DNA from: Streblospio benedicti
Lineage: Eukaryota > Annelida > Polychaeta > Spionida > Spionidae
Reading direction: 5' to 3'
DNA length: 64,000 bases
Assembly: GCA_019095985.1 (NCBI GenBank)
Contig: CM032663.1
Location: 20,978,258 to 21,042,257 of the forward strand
Shown here: positions 26,001-47,394 of the stretch, one piece after another
Layout of the letters: each line of letters starts with the position of its first letter
How positions within the stretch are numbered: the first letter of the stretch is position 1
Made by a program: the position numbers and the translations under genes
Notes under the pieces: model-generated
Database searches by the model: none
Told to the model about the DNA's origin: nothing
What the model saw: the letters and a program-made list of their open reading frames with translations, nothing else

Positions 26001-29000
26001 TTTCCCATCAGATACATATCACATATGATACTTTTCATTTACTGTGCAATCATAGAAAAAACTTTTTCAACAAACTTTTACCGTATCTCAAATTCCGTGA
26101 GATGGGCCCCCGAAAATATTCATTAATTTTTAGTTTAAACAGACATTTCAGAATGAATTTTGTATTGGTTTTGTTCTAGACACCCATAGGCAAGTAGCAA
26201 ATGTAATAAAATAAACATCACTGCTTTCTATAACATGCATTACACGATTTTCTGAGATACAGCTTATTTTTTAATAAGTAGAATTTATCTTATGTACCCA
26301 TTTTCAATCAAGCAGTACGCTTTCTTCCACCAACAGCCGCACACAAGAAATTGATTTTCATAATCTATGGATACAGCCCTTTCTAAAAATGTATAACAAC
26401 CTTTTGGTACTTTTCGGCTGGAAACATTGCCCCTACAGAAGGGACTATGGGTTTTCGAGATACAATCTGTTTGTGCTATATGCTTAATGTGTCCCTGCGG
26501 ATAATATAGCCCAGTGATATCATGAATGACTGCATTCCGTTTCTTGTTAGAATATGAATTTTATTATCTTGTTTTTATTTTGATTGGCTGCAGTATTGGT
26601 ATTTTGAGTTTTCACTGTGACATTAATAAATTGAACAGGACGCTGGGCTAATGGCGAGATGTGACTGTAATATGATCTAATGTATTAATAAATTATATAA
26701 TAAGATATTCGAAATCATGTATGACTGGTAATATTTCATAAATTGTTATTTTAAACTAATCTATAGGTTTATTGGGTACAACTGAACTTGGGGCGCAGTC
26801 CGTTTTGCTACAACTTGATTCTATATGGTTTCAGGTTTGTAAAAATAAAATACAAATATATAATCTAAACTTATAGAATATCCGTCAAATACTGCACTAA
26901 AAGCAATTTGCAAGTTTGATAAATTCAAGATATATAATGTTAGTCTTGGTTCCAAGAAAATAAGCTTGTGAATTTATGATTCCAACTTTCTTTTAGGAGC
27001 TTCAATAGCTTTGGAGGATGTTTTCATAATGTTAATTGGTATGTTTAGTTTTGAATATAAGCTTCTACACATGTATGATTTAATACGAATTTATATACTT
27101 AAGGTGCCGCTGGGGATCCAAATTGCTTGTGCCATCAGAGTGGGTCAGTACTTAGGTGCTGGTAATGCTGATGGAGCAAAAACTGTGGCTAGACTTTCTC
27201 TTCTGCTAATTGGTACGTATTGCATTTTGTTTCATAAACTTCAATATCAGTCCCATCCTATATTACAGAATATTGCTTTTTTGTGCATCGTTTTACAGCT
27301 TTAAAAGGGTACAGATTTTTTTTCTCCAAAATTTCAGTGATACTTTCATTGGTAGCTGCTGCAGTTTTCATTGGAGCTCAATATCAACTTCCTTACTTGT
27401 TCACGAATATATAGTAAGTCCCTATGTGTTTTTGTCAAGCAATCAATTTATGTTAAATTGCTAATTAAATTAGAGATTGAAATAATTTTCTGTAACATAG
27501 ATGATTGCCTGACTGTGAACCTCGAGTTTTGTATTAATGATTTCTAAATATTTCTATACACATCACATACAGTTATGGGTTATGAGAGATGGTAATAAAT
27601 TTGGAGAAAGTGATTTAACTTCTGTTTGTAACAATCATTGATAAACTAACAAACACTGATTGTTTCAGTGAAGTAGCCCAACTGACTGGAGACTTGCTTC
27701 CTATTGTAACCATATACGTGTTCTTTGATGGAGTAGCAGTAAGTGAAAATGTTTTGATTACATGGTATCATTTTAGAAAATTTAAGCAGAATTCAAATAA
27801 CTCATTCCATGGTAACATTTACTAGCATCATGTATATGTAAGTTTGTGAACTGCCTACAAAGAATTATTCTAATGATATTAACTAGCTATGGGCTGATGA
27901 AAATATTTCATTATTTTTCATATGAGTTTGTACATGAAATCATTGAAAGTTGTAGTACTAGCGGGGTTCTTTGCCGTTATTAGGCACAATGTGTTGGACA
28001 AAGATGTTAGTCTTTAATATTTTAATATACATATTTCAATTTTAAAATGTTTATCACCCACAATCTTACCAATTAGGCTGGATGCAAAGGAGTATTATAT
28101 GGTACAGGGAGACAAGCGTATGGTGCTCTTCTACTGTTTGTGTCCTACTATGTTCTTGCTCTTCCCATGGGCATTCCACTGATGTTCCTTACAGATCTAA
28201 AAAATGCAGGTAAAATGGTATAAGTATAGTTTACAGTAGTTTAATTATAGCTTTCATTAGTATATGAGGTGTTGTGCATGTCATGATAGTATGATGTCCA
28301 TGGCCCTTTTTAAATGTATACAAAATACCTTTTTAAGTGTGTAAAAAAAATAATGTTATGGTATATATGGCATACAATTAGTACTCATGAATGTTGTTTA
28401 CTTACTACAGGATACTGGTGGGCTCTGGCTCTAAATCTTGTCATTCAAGCCACAGTTTTGACTGTAATTGTCTTCAGAACGAATTGGGAGGACCAAGTTG
28501 ATAAGGTACCTGATGATTATTGCTGACAGAATAATTGTCATATGCACATATATATTCATTTAAATTTTCTAACCAATACTTTACAATAAGTCTGGAAATA
28601 TTTAACCAAGATAGCTACTGCAAAACATGTACATTAAAATGCAGAATTTTATAATGATATTTCAAAATTCAGTGATTATGTTTGTTTTTAATATAGTGAT
28701 GATGTTCGTGTTTAATTGTACAATGTGGTGTGAGACATCAATAAACACAGTCTTAGTCTTATAGTATTTGATGATTTGTAGGCACAATTTAGAGCAGGTC
28801 TAATGAAGGAGGATGTGATCAGTGACTCAGATGATGAAATTGTATCTGAGAAAACAGGTATGAATATCTTGATATAAAGTCTCACAATATAGAGCTATAT
28901 AGACCCATGTACTGCAGTATATGGGTCTTGATGGAGTAGGCAACTCATGTGTAAAGTGCAGAGTGTTGTATAATATCTCGGGGGGTGGGGGAGGGGGATC

Positions 29001-30796
29001 TCGGCCTATCATTAGGTATGAATGTGCCATTTTGACTTCAGGAACATCAGCGATAAATATAGTAAGAATAGCAAAAAGCATACCCAAAGATTTAGTAAAA
29101 ATCATTAAAAGTATACCCATAAATGTACTAAACACAAAGTTCAACCATAACGCCCTTCTCAGACTGGTGTAGTCGGAATGTATAAGATACTTTTGAGCTA
29201 TGATGTTTCTTCTTTAATAATGATAATCAGCATGATGATACATGAAAATGTGCAATAATATGCAATATTTCGATGTCAATGCCCTATGATATAGATATCT
29301 CTAGAGATAAGACCCTAAAATATGTGTTGTCATAAAATCAAGAACCAATTATATACTAATTTCCAAAAATATGGACCCAATGATATATCAAATATCTAAA
29401 GATACATGTAGGAACCAATGATATATCAAGAGGGTGGAATAGGTGAACTATAAAAATGGCACATACATACTAACCAAATGTATTGGAGATCCCCCCTGTC
29501 TAATATACCATATGTTTTACCACAAATGTTACCTTAATGAAAACCTAAATCAAAAGGAATGATATTTGCTTTTTTCACTTCCCATAGGCCTTACAGAAAG
29601 CACATAAGGTTAAAAGTATATTTAATTTTGTTACTGCTACATATGTAAGTCCCATTGTGATTGTCCCTTGTCCCAATGTGTAATTTTATGCTGTGTAGTT
29701 TCTAACCTGTCCAGAGAGTTGTATTCTGTATGAAAGTAAAATTGTTTGATAAAGATGTATCTCCTAATCTACCTACCGCTATATTGAACTTTATGGATAT
29801 CAAAGTTTATTAAGAATGATGACCCTTTGTACCCTTAGCTCTGCTGAAGCCTCAGCCCGGTCGCGTGCAACATGAGAGGAGGCACAGCCGTCTACTTTCA
29901 GCATCTCTCACCGTCAAGGAGATTGAGGCGAGTATATTGACATTAATTTTATGGACACATCCTGTGAGGGTGGTGGTGGTGGTGACATGGATGGTGAAAC
30001 AGAAGTTGTAGCCAATTGCCCACCTTCTGCCAAGGGTTCTACGCATGGGTACTTGCACTGTGGTAGATTTCAGATATAGAGCTCTTGCTTCCACCATTGT
30101 TTTGCATATATATGTTATGCCGGGGATATTATGTTATATAATGGCCTACCACAGGACAAGTGTGCATGGTTCTAGGACACTTAACTCAGTCATCAATTAT
30201 CAATTCCTAAATTTATTTGGGCAGGCCGTAATTATTACTCATTCAGAGGGTGTGGCCTGGCTGCCCAGTCTACATGTCAATTGTCCTATCCAAACCTTTC
30301 AGTCATTAGGATCTATTAGACCCATGCCCAAATGTGCCCGATCTTTCTGCACGTCTACAACCTAAGTCTGTTTTGGTCTTCCCTAATTGTCTTTCTCTCC
30401 TTCTATTTCAAGTTATCTTACTTTACTAATCCAGCCAGAGCTTCGCTCAACATGACCTAGCCATCTCAGTCTACCTTTTAGTATTTTGTATTTATTTTTC
30501 AATTGAATTTTGTATCAGGTATATTTCAACTTTACTCATATGATGTACTTTTATATTTGCAGTACTTGCTAGAGGAGCCATCTGATGAATTGTCAAAAAC
30601 TCAACTGGTTCTAAGAAGACTGGCGGCTGCTGCTGTAATGATTGGCATTTTTGTTGGAGGAGTGTTGATAAGAGTGTATGTGCCCTTGCCAGCTGGAATT
30701 GAAGTTGGATTTCATAACAATTCCACAGTGTTTGAGAACCTTACGAACTTGTACACAACTGATTTACCTAATGTGACAGGCTCGTTTATCATGTAG
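14012..30796 (+). CDS. SLC47A: MATE-family multidrug and toxin extrusion transporter (SLC47-like)
   Basis: An H+/organic-cation antiporter of the plasma membrane. Exons read by eye: 14012-14032, 14310-14463, 16454-16581, 16865-16969, 17725-17793, 17900-17947, 18072-18171 or 18887-18986, 19535-19577, 19807-19949, 20695-20792, 21118-21231, 26767-26834, 27104-27212, 27338-27413, 27669-27738, 28077-28209, 28411-28505, 28782-28857, 29839-29927, 30563-30796; about 657 aa. MATE hallmarks are IFCGHLGD (Cys63 of human MATE1), GLGTACDT, a typical TM5 block, CMEWWGFEIG (two key glutamates), TELGAQS and AIRVGQYLGAG. Where human MATE1 has the FEALA glutamate, this protein has FFDGVA (Asp). A C-terminal tail carries a 13th hydrophobic segment. 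Exon 17900-17947 appears one A short: FGSKNK is followed by GVYLQK in another frame, and downstream phases require the missing base. The intron after 29927 uses a GC donor. Human MATE1 is about 570 aa; extra length here is at the cytosolic N-terminus and C-tail. Confidence 0.93.
17270..17690. mobile_element. Fold-back MITE with ~63 bp imperfect inverted ends in MATE intron
   Basis: The left end 'GGTACGGGCTCCCGTAG' is matched by 'CTACGGGAGCCCGTACC' on the right; complementarity continues inward for about 63 bp with some mismatches. The interior is ~290 bp with no transposase and contains a 36-nt exon-like stretch at 17369-17404. Confidence 0.7.
18072..18171 (+). other. MATE alternative exon 7a (mutually exclusive with 7b)
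   Basis: 100 nt, acceptor 'TTATTTGCAG', donor 'TCGAG|gtattg', entering in phase 1 and leaving in phase 2. It encodes a membrane segment beginning AILIFLLFLLGCYTVHLN and ending GQHADISR. It aligns without gaps to exon 7b, 18 of 34 residues identical by eye. An alternative earlier donor at 18128 gives a 57-nt exon of wrong exit phase. Using both 7a and 7b would shift the frame. Confidence 0.75.
18887..18986 (+). other. MATE alternative exon 7b (mutually exclusive with 7a)
   Basis: 100 nt, acceptor 'CTTTATTTCAG', donor 'TCCAG|gtagag', same phases as 7a. It encodes AVFIFLLALLPCFALHIN and ends KQHPDVSR, closer to the MATE consensus (LLLCCFPCWALFLN...RQDPDVS) than 7a, which lacks the LPC proline. 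This is therefore the probable default exon. Confidence 0.85.
20020..20355. mobile_element. Nested fold-back MITE, TACAGTA termini (GACCACCTCTC family, best copy)
   Basis: The outer ends are inverted: 'TACAGTAAAAGCTCC' on the left, 'GGTTCTACTGTA' on the right. A second inner inverted pair ('CTATCCCAGCTTTACTTATA' against 'TATGGTAAAGCTGGGATAG') lies within it. TA may be the target duplication. It lies in a MATE intron. Confidence 0.7.
21466..21590 (+). repeat. Dispersed repeat pair, copy 1
   Basis: Shares 'CCTTTCAGTCATTAGG', 'AGACCCATGCCCA' and 'CGATCTTTCTGCACG' in the same order with 30294-30425. Both copies are in MATE introns and in the same orientation. Confidence 0.6.
21635..23170 (+). 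repeat. Left arm of the long-inverted-repeat transposon
   Basis: About 1.5 kb, inverted relative to 24925-26447. The inner end, read on the reverse strand, encodes an Asp-rich C-terminus finishing RFEYIDLSN then WLND and a stop. The same C-terminus is present on the plus strand of the right arm. Confidence 0.8.
24516..25155 (+). pseudogene. Remnant of a DDTDV/LTGCDT protein (PIN/FEN-nuclease-like, transposon-borne)
   Basis: One frame near 24516-24605 gives PTVFICDDTDVFVLLCHF. The next frame (24613-24936) gives DINATVSKYKGIMNDLLPSY then GLTGCDTV and TAINTLRTGKYPLDDLG. These are the conserved blocks of a widespread invertebrate family of uncharacterised proteins, where paired acidic residues suggest a PIN/FEN-like nuclease. 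That functional reading is my inference. The frame is broken between blocks and the C-terminal end lies in the right arm. The family name is unknown to me. Confidence 0.55.
24925..26447 (-). repeat. Right arm of the long-inverted-repeat transposon
   Basis: Inverted partner of the left arm. Its inner end carries the matching Asp-rich C-terminal coding stretch on the plus strand, ending WLNDQ and a stop near 25155. The outer 1.2 kb is noncoding. Divergence from the left arm looks low (a few percent by eye) except near the inner boundary. Confidence 0.8.
28979..29503. mobile_element. Probable fold-back element with G-rich end
   Basis: The left end carries a G run, then 'GATCTCGGCC' and 'GAATGTGCCATTTTGAC'. 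On the right, 'AAAAATGGCACATACATAC' and 'GGAGATCCCCCC' appear in inverted order. The interior has phrases such as 'AATGATATATCAA' repeated. No coding sequence. It lies in a MATE intron and boundaries are approximate. Confidence 0.45.
30294..30425 (+). repeat. Dispersed repeat pair, copy 2
   Basis: Partner of 21466-21590; shares 'CCTTTCAGTCATTAGG' and 'CGATCTTTCTGCACG'. It lies in the last MATE intron. Confidence 0.6.
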
Positions 30797-31858
30797 TTGG
30801 TAATCATTTTTTAAGTTCTAAGTTTTGTAGTAAAGTATGAGTGGTATTCAGTTGATAGGATAGATGAGATAATCGTCGTGTAAAAATGATACTTATTGTC
30901 TTAAAGCATATTGCTTTTATGTTATATCAAATATAGTACCGTATATTGTGTTTTCAATGTTTGTGGATTGATTTTCTTTTTTTTCTATTCTTCCACATAC
31001 ATTTTAGTACGTATGAAAATTTGACCGTGTTGCAATACCAAGTAGCGAGTTACTTATGTGTGGTAAAAATATGCTTATAAAGGGTTAAATAGTAAAATTC
31101 CGGTATACAACCATACAAAGGTCCACCTCCATGTAAAAAAATCCATGCCATAATTAGGACCCAAACGAATTCTAGGCGATTAAAATGTAAATTAAAAAAA
31201 ACAGCCTAAATGACAATTTCTCAACCTAAAAGCCAGGGGTGTTTGGATGGTCATATTTTCATATTCAATGTCAACTTTTATTGAAGAGCAGCTAATTTTG
31301 ATTGGCTCATTGCCTGTGCATTTGAGCATTGACCATTGAGATTTAATTTTTCTGTGCAATACTTTCAATTTGAAGGTTTTAAAACCATTATCATTCTATA
31401 AAATTTCATTTAGATACATGCACCATAAAATTGAATAGGTTTTGATGAGCCAAATATTATTTCGAACGAATATGAAAAAGTGTTCATGGTTTGTCAAGAC
31501 TGCATTTTCTAACATTATTTCCGTGTATACTAGCTAGTGAATCAGGAATTTGAAAGTTCAGCGAAGTTTGCATACTAGATTTGAGATCACGTATATTTAC
31601 ATTAAAGATTATGTGGTTTATAACAATGATGGCTACAATATTCTTTTGATGTTACATTTGTTACAAACTTTGTTATTTAAAATCCATGCATTTAGTAAAT
31701 TACCTCCATCTTAATCATACATGTAAAAATGTGTTGCAACCTTTTGAGTGGCAAAACTCTAGGTGCGTTCAAATATTCTGAAATTACCACTTTATCATTC
31801 GATACAAAGATATAGTATGATTTAGAAAATATGAATGACCACAGCTAATTTACATGTA

Positions 31859-31864
31859 TTTATT
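31859..31864 (-). terminator. Poly(A) signal of TTLL1
   Basis: AATAAA on the minus strand, about 70 bp beyond the TTLL1 stop codon at 31933-31935. Confidence 0.6.
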
Positions 31865-31877
31865 ATGAAATGTGTAC

Positions 31878-31883
31878 AATAAA
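31878..31883 (+). terminator. Poly(A) signal of the MATE gene
   Basis: The first AATAAA I see downstream of the MATE stop (30794-30796), giving a 3' UTR of about 1.1 kb. It lies within 20 bp of the opposite-strand signal for TTLL1. Confidence 0.55.
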
Positions 31884-31932
31884 GATGAGTGTATACTAAA
31901 ATAATAATGGTGTTGTAAATGAAAAAAAAAAA

Positions 31933-44279
<12,347 letters not shown>

Positions 44280-45497
44280 TTTTTAAGAAATTTAGGTAAT
44301 CTTTTTGTTGCAATTGTTGCAATTTGTTCTGGATTTACTGAGATTTATTCTTCATTTTGATTTAGCTAGTTGAATTTTATAAATTATGATGTTTTAAATG
44401 TATGGGTTTGTTATAATTTAAATTGTAGAATTTCTTAACTTTTATTTTTGTACTTTTGCTATTATATTAAATATAATAGCACCATTTTTGAAGATTTGGT
44501 ACGTTCATTGTATGATACTCTGTATGTCAAAGTAGACTTGCGATGCATTTAAAAATGGATATAGTGTGACACTTACATCTTAGATTGGCATTCTTATATA
44601 CCGTGTATCATAATTGTCTTAACGTGTTCAGTGAACCATTTCATCATGTGTGTATGTGGAATTACCGCATGCAGAAGATATGCAAAATTATCTATGAAAA
44701 ATTAATAATTATCTGGCATAGTTAGTCTAGTCTTGTTAAATATTATTGGTCTCTAAATTAAGACTAATCAATGTAGGATGTAGTAATGTTAAATGTTTGC
44801 ATGATAAATCAAAGTTATAAAGGAAAGTTTATTTTTCTTTCATATTCTGTCATATTAGGAAAGGGGTGATTTTTAACCTTTTTGTTGTTACTATGTATTG
44901 GTATTTGTTGATGGACATATTCTTTAGGAGAGAACATTTTTATGATTTGTATGGATTTCATTTATATCATGTGATATATTTATTTTCATCATTTAGGAAT
45001 TGATTTTATCCACATTTCAATTTTTGTATGTGAGTGAATAGTGAAAAATGAGCATCATTATTGGTTAGTTACATTTTAATAGTACTAATAGACTGCTCGC
45101 ACTCATGCACACCTAATATGTGTATGTATATTTCGGTTTTCTACCTCGCAAAAAGTGCATTATTATGTTTTATCTATGTGTGAAGATGACTTGTATAACA
45201 TTTGCATTAATCATCACTAGCGTTGTATGTTTGTTTTGGATGTATGTCAAGACCTATGTGAGAATAAATTCAATTTTACAAATTTATGTTTTAGTTTACT
45301 TGATAGATGTACTGGTTAGTTATATGTCTTTCTGTGGGTTGTGTGACTTAAGGTGCACCAGTTGCGTTTTCATGACTGGTATAGTTGATAGGGAAAACGC
45401 TGCCTTATTTCAGATGGTGAAATTATAGTGGAATGGAATGGGATATATTTGTGTTATGATTGATATTTGAATTTACCATTGTGACAGTATGATATAC

Positions 45498-45503
45498 AAT
45501 AAA
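45498..45503 (+). terminator. Poly(A) signal candidate, TMEM41B
   Basis: AATAAA about 1.2 kb past the stop codon; an earlier AATAAA is at 45263-45268. Which is used cannot be told. Confidence 0.4.
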
Positions 45504-45738
45504 CATCTAACAAATTAGCAGATAATATACAGGCCTTTTATTAAGTCACCTTACAAATAATAAGCAGTCTATCATGTTATATACTCTTAAAATCTAGTCG
45601 TTCAAAAACAACTTCCTGGTTAGATTATTGAGAAATGAAGCTATGGAAATTTGATAAAAATATTTAAATTCTAGTTGCTTAGAACTTTGTCGCTTATTTA
45701 AATATAACCCTTAGGGAATGATCATAAACAATGAAACA

Positions 45739-45990
45739 GGGGGGGGGGGGGGGGGTCCAAAAAGGTGGGGGTGTCCAACTTTTCTGATTTCTTTTTTTTT
45801 GGGGGGGGGTCGCTGAACTTTTTTTATTACGCTGCGGTATATTTTTTTAAATATTTTCTCTCAGCATTGCAATGACTATATAGAGGACGTTTTCTTTAGC
45901 GGGGGTGGGGGTGGGGGTCACTCAACTTTTAAAATGTTGCTGTGGGGGTCAGCTTACTTTTTCTTCAATTCCCCAAAAATGGACGACCCC
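45739..45990. repeat. Low-complexity G-tract region
   Basis: Three G-homopolymer tracts (longest ~17) separated by similar short units ('GGGTCGCTGAAC', 'GGGGTCACTCAAC', 'GGGTCAGCTTAC'). It looks like a decayed tandem array of a unit near 110 bp; similar G-rich units occur at 12917 and 41927. Confidence 0.6.
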
Positions 45991-46629
45991 CACCCTCCCC
46001 GATCGTTATTTAGGCCCCCTTGTTTTTCATATAGTCAGTTACCCTGTCTTATATTATATGAGATAGAATATATATACATGTATATCTCTCCACCCCCATC
46101 TAAAGATATTGCAGCCCATGAGAATTTTCAACTGACAGACAATCACAAAGCTTCTAAAATAAAAAGGCTAAAAAAGTAAAATGCATGCATATCTATTTTA
46201 GTATGTATATACATTAGATTTTACGCTGAATATTGTGCGTTGTTTTGTCGTGGTAAGTTCCTCCGGTTATTTGTTTATCCATGCCTTTGAAAGTGACTTA
46301 GGTGTAATTTTTTTTCTAAAATTAGGATGTCGGCATTTACATCCATTCGAATGTCTATAATTGATGTTCTAATCTGTAGCCCATAGCTCTCAATCACACT
46401 CGTTCCGAAACCCATTTTCGGACTCCGTACTAGTAATGCCAGAATGTAGGGTCCGAAATCTTACCCCCGTCCCCACGTTGAGACCGTCTCCACAATGATA
46501 TTCTATTTCTTAACAAGATTTCTTTTACGTCGTATTATGACAGGTGCTCGTCAACAATGTATATTTATGGTGCGTTCGAAAGTTCCAACCATGGTGTGTT
46601 CAAACGTACGAATTGGAATGTCGTAACTA

Positions 46630-46978
46630 GAGCAGTGCACACCCATCCCGTATGTTTTTTTGAAAACATATGTAGTATCCAAACAAGTACCAAATAATAT
46701 TACTACTTTGAACACAATAGTTTTCCCGGCGCCAAAGTGTAAAAAGAAAATTTCTAGTAAGATCTAATGTAAATAAACATGTGCAAATCGCATATTATCG
46801 CCACCTACGGGATGGGTGTGCACACGTTATTTCACAACAAAATGCATCATAGATCATGTAACTTTAATGAACTATTAAAATTGTATTTATCTTACGAAAA
46901 TACAAGTAAGTAGCTTCCTTTTGACACCTTAAACGCTATTGTTGGTTCATTCAAAGCTGTGCTACGATGGTTTAAACA
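46630..46978 (+). repeat. ~340 bp dispersed repeat (family B, copy 2)
   Basis: Collinear with 32325-32668. It also contains an internal inverted pair, 'GTGCACACCCATCCCG' near the start and 'GGGATGGGTGTGCACAC' in the middle, so the element may end there as a hairpin of ~180 bp. Confidence 0.65.
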
Positions 46979-47048
46979 AAAAAATATACAGGATGGATGT
47001 GAGGTGCTCTACGACTTGTGGCTATTCGATACCAACTGCCCAAGACGT

Positions 47049-47128
47049 AACCAAATACATATGGCTCTAATAATCCAGTACCTTCCTTAACCAAATACAT
47101 ATGGCTCTAATAATCCAGTACCTTCCTT
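47049..47128. repeat. Exact tandem duplication of 40 bp
   Basis: 'AACCAAATACATATGGCTCT' and the following 20 bases occur twice in a row with no visible difference. Confidence 0.9.
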
Positions 47129-47394
47129 ATTTCACAACAAGTGAATCTAAAAGCCAGGTAGCAGTGGTTACCCAAGACGGAAAGACAAAAAAATTGCATG
47201 TAAGTTGTGCCATATACTAAAGTATGTCAATATGTTGGTGTGTAATCATGTGACGTGTGACATGGGGGTTTCCTTGAGAATTAGTACTTAAATAGGAGAT
47301 TGTTTCTTAGCCATCTTTTGACAGTGCGCAAGTTATTGGCATACTAAGTACTGCTACGCAAAACTTTTATGGACATTCACTTAACAAATGCTCA

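Larger units (their letters stand above)
21635..26447. mobile_element. 4.8 kb transposon with ~1.5 kb inverted arms, in a MATE intron
   Basis: The left arm (21635 to about 23170) and right arm (about 24925 to 26447) are long inverted copies of each other. They end in 'TAGTCCCTTCTGTAGGGGCA' and its complement. They read the same in inverse order through a series of landmarks, including 'CCAAGATGGCCGCCAC', a GAT-rich acidic stretch and a WLND-stop. The centre carries remains of a protein with DDTDVFVLLCHF and LTGCDTV motifs, seen in transposon-linked hypothetical proteins of many invertebrates. No target duplication is clear. The interior coding is degraded, so it is probably non-autonomous. 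No RT or capsid genes are visible. Confidence 0.8.
44280..47390. other. TMEM41B 3' UTR and repeat-rich intergenic stretch
   Basis: The first ~1.2 kb is AT-rich probable 3' UTR with AATAAA at 45263 and 45498. The rest holds G-homopolymer tracts, a 340-bp dispersed repeat and a 40-bp duplication. The open frame at 45120-45428 is a low-complexity hydrophobic artefact of UTR composition. Confidence 0.6.

Noticed and set aside
45120-45428. 102-codon hydrophobic open frame
   Set aside because: Lies in the AT-rich TMEM41B 3' UTR, no recognisable motif, no splice or promoter context.
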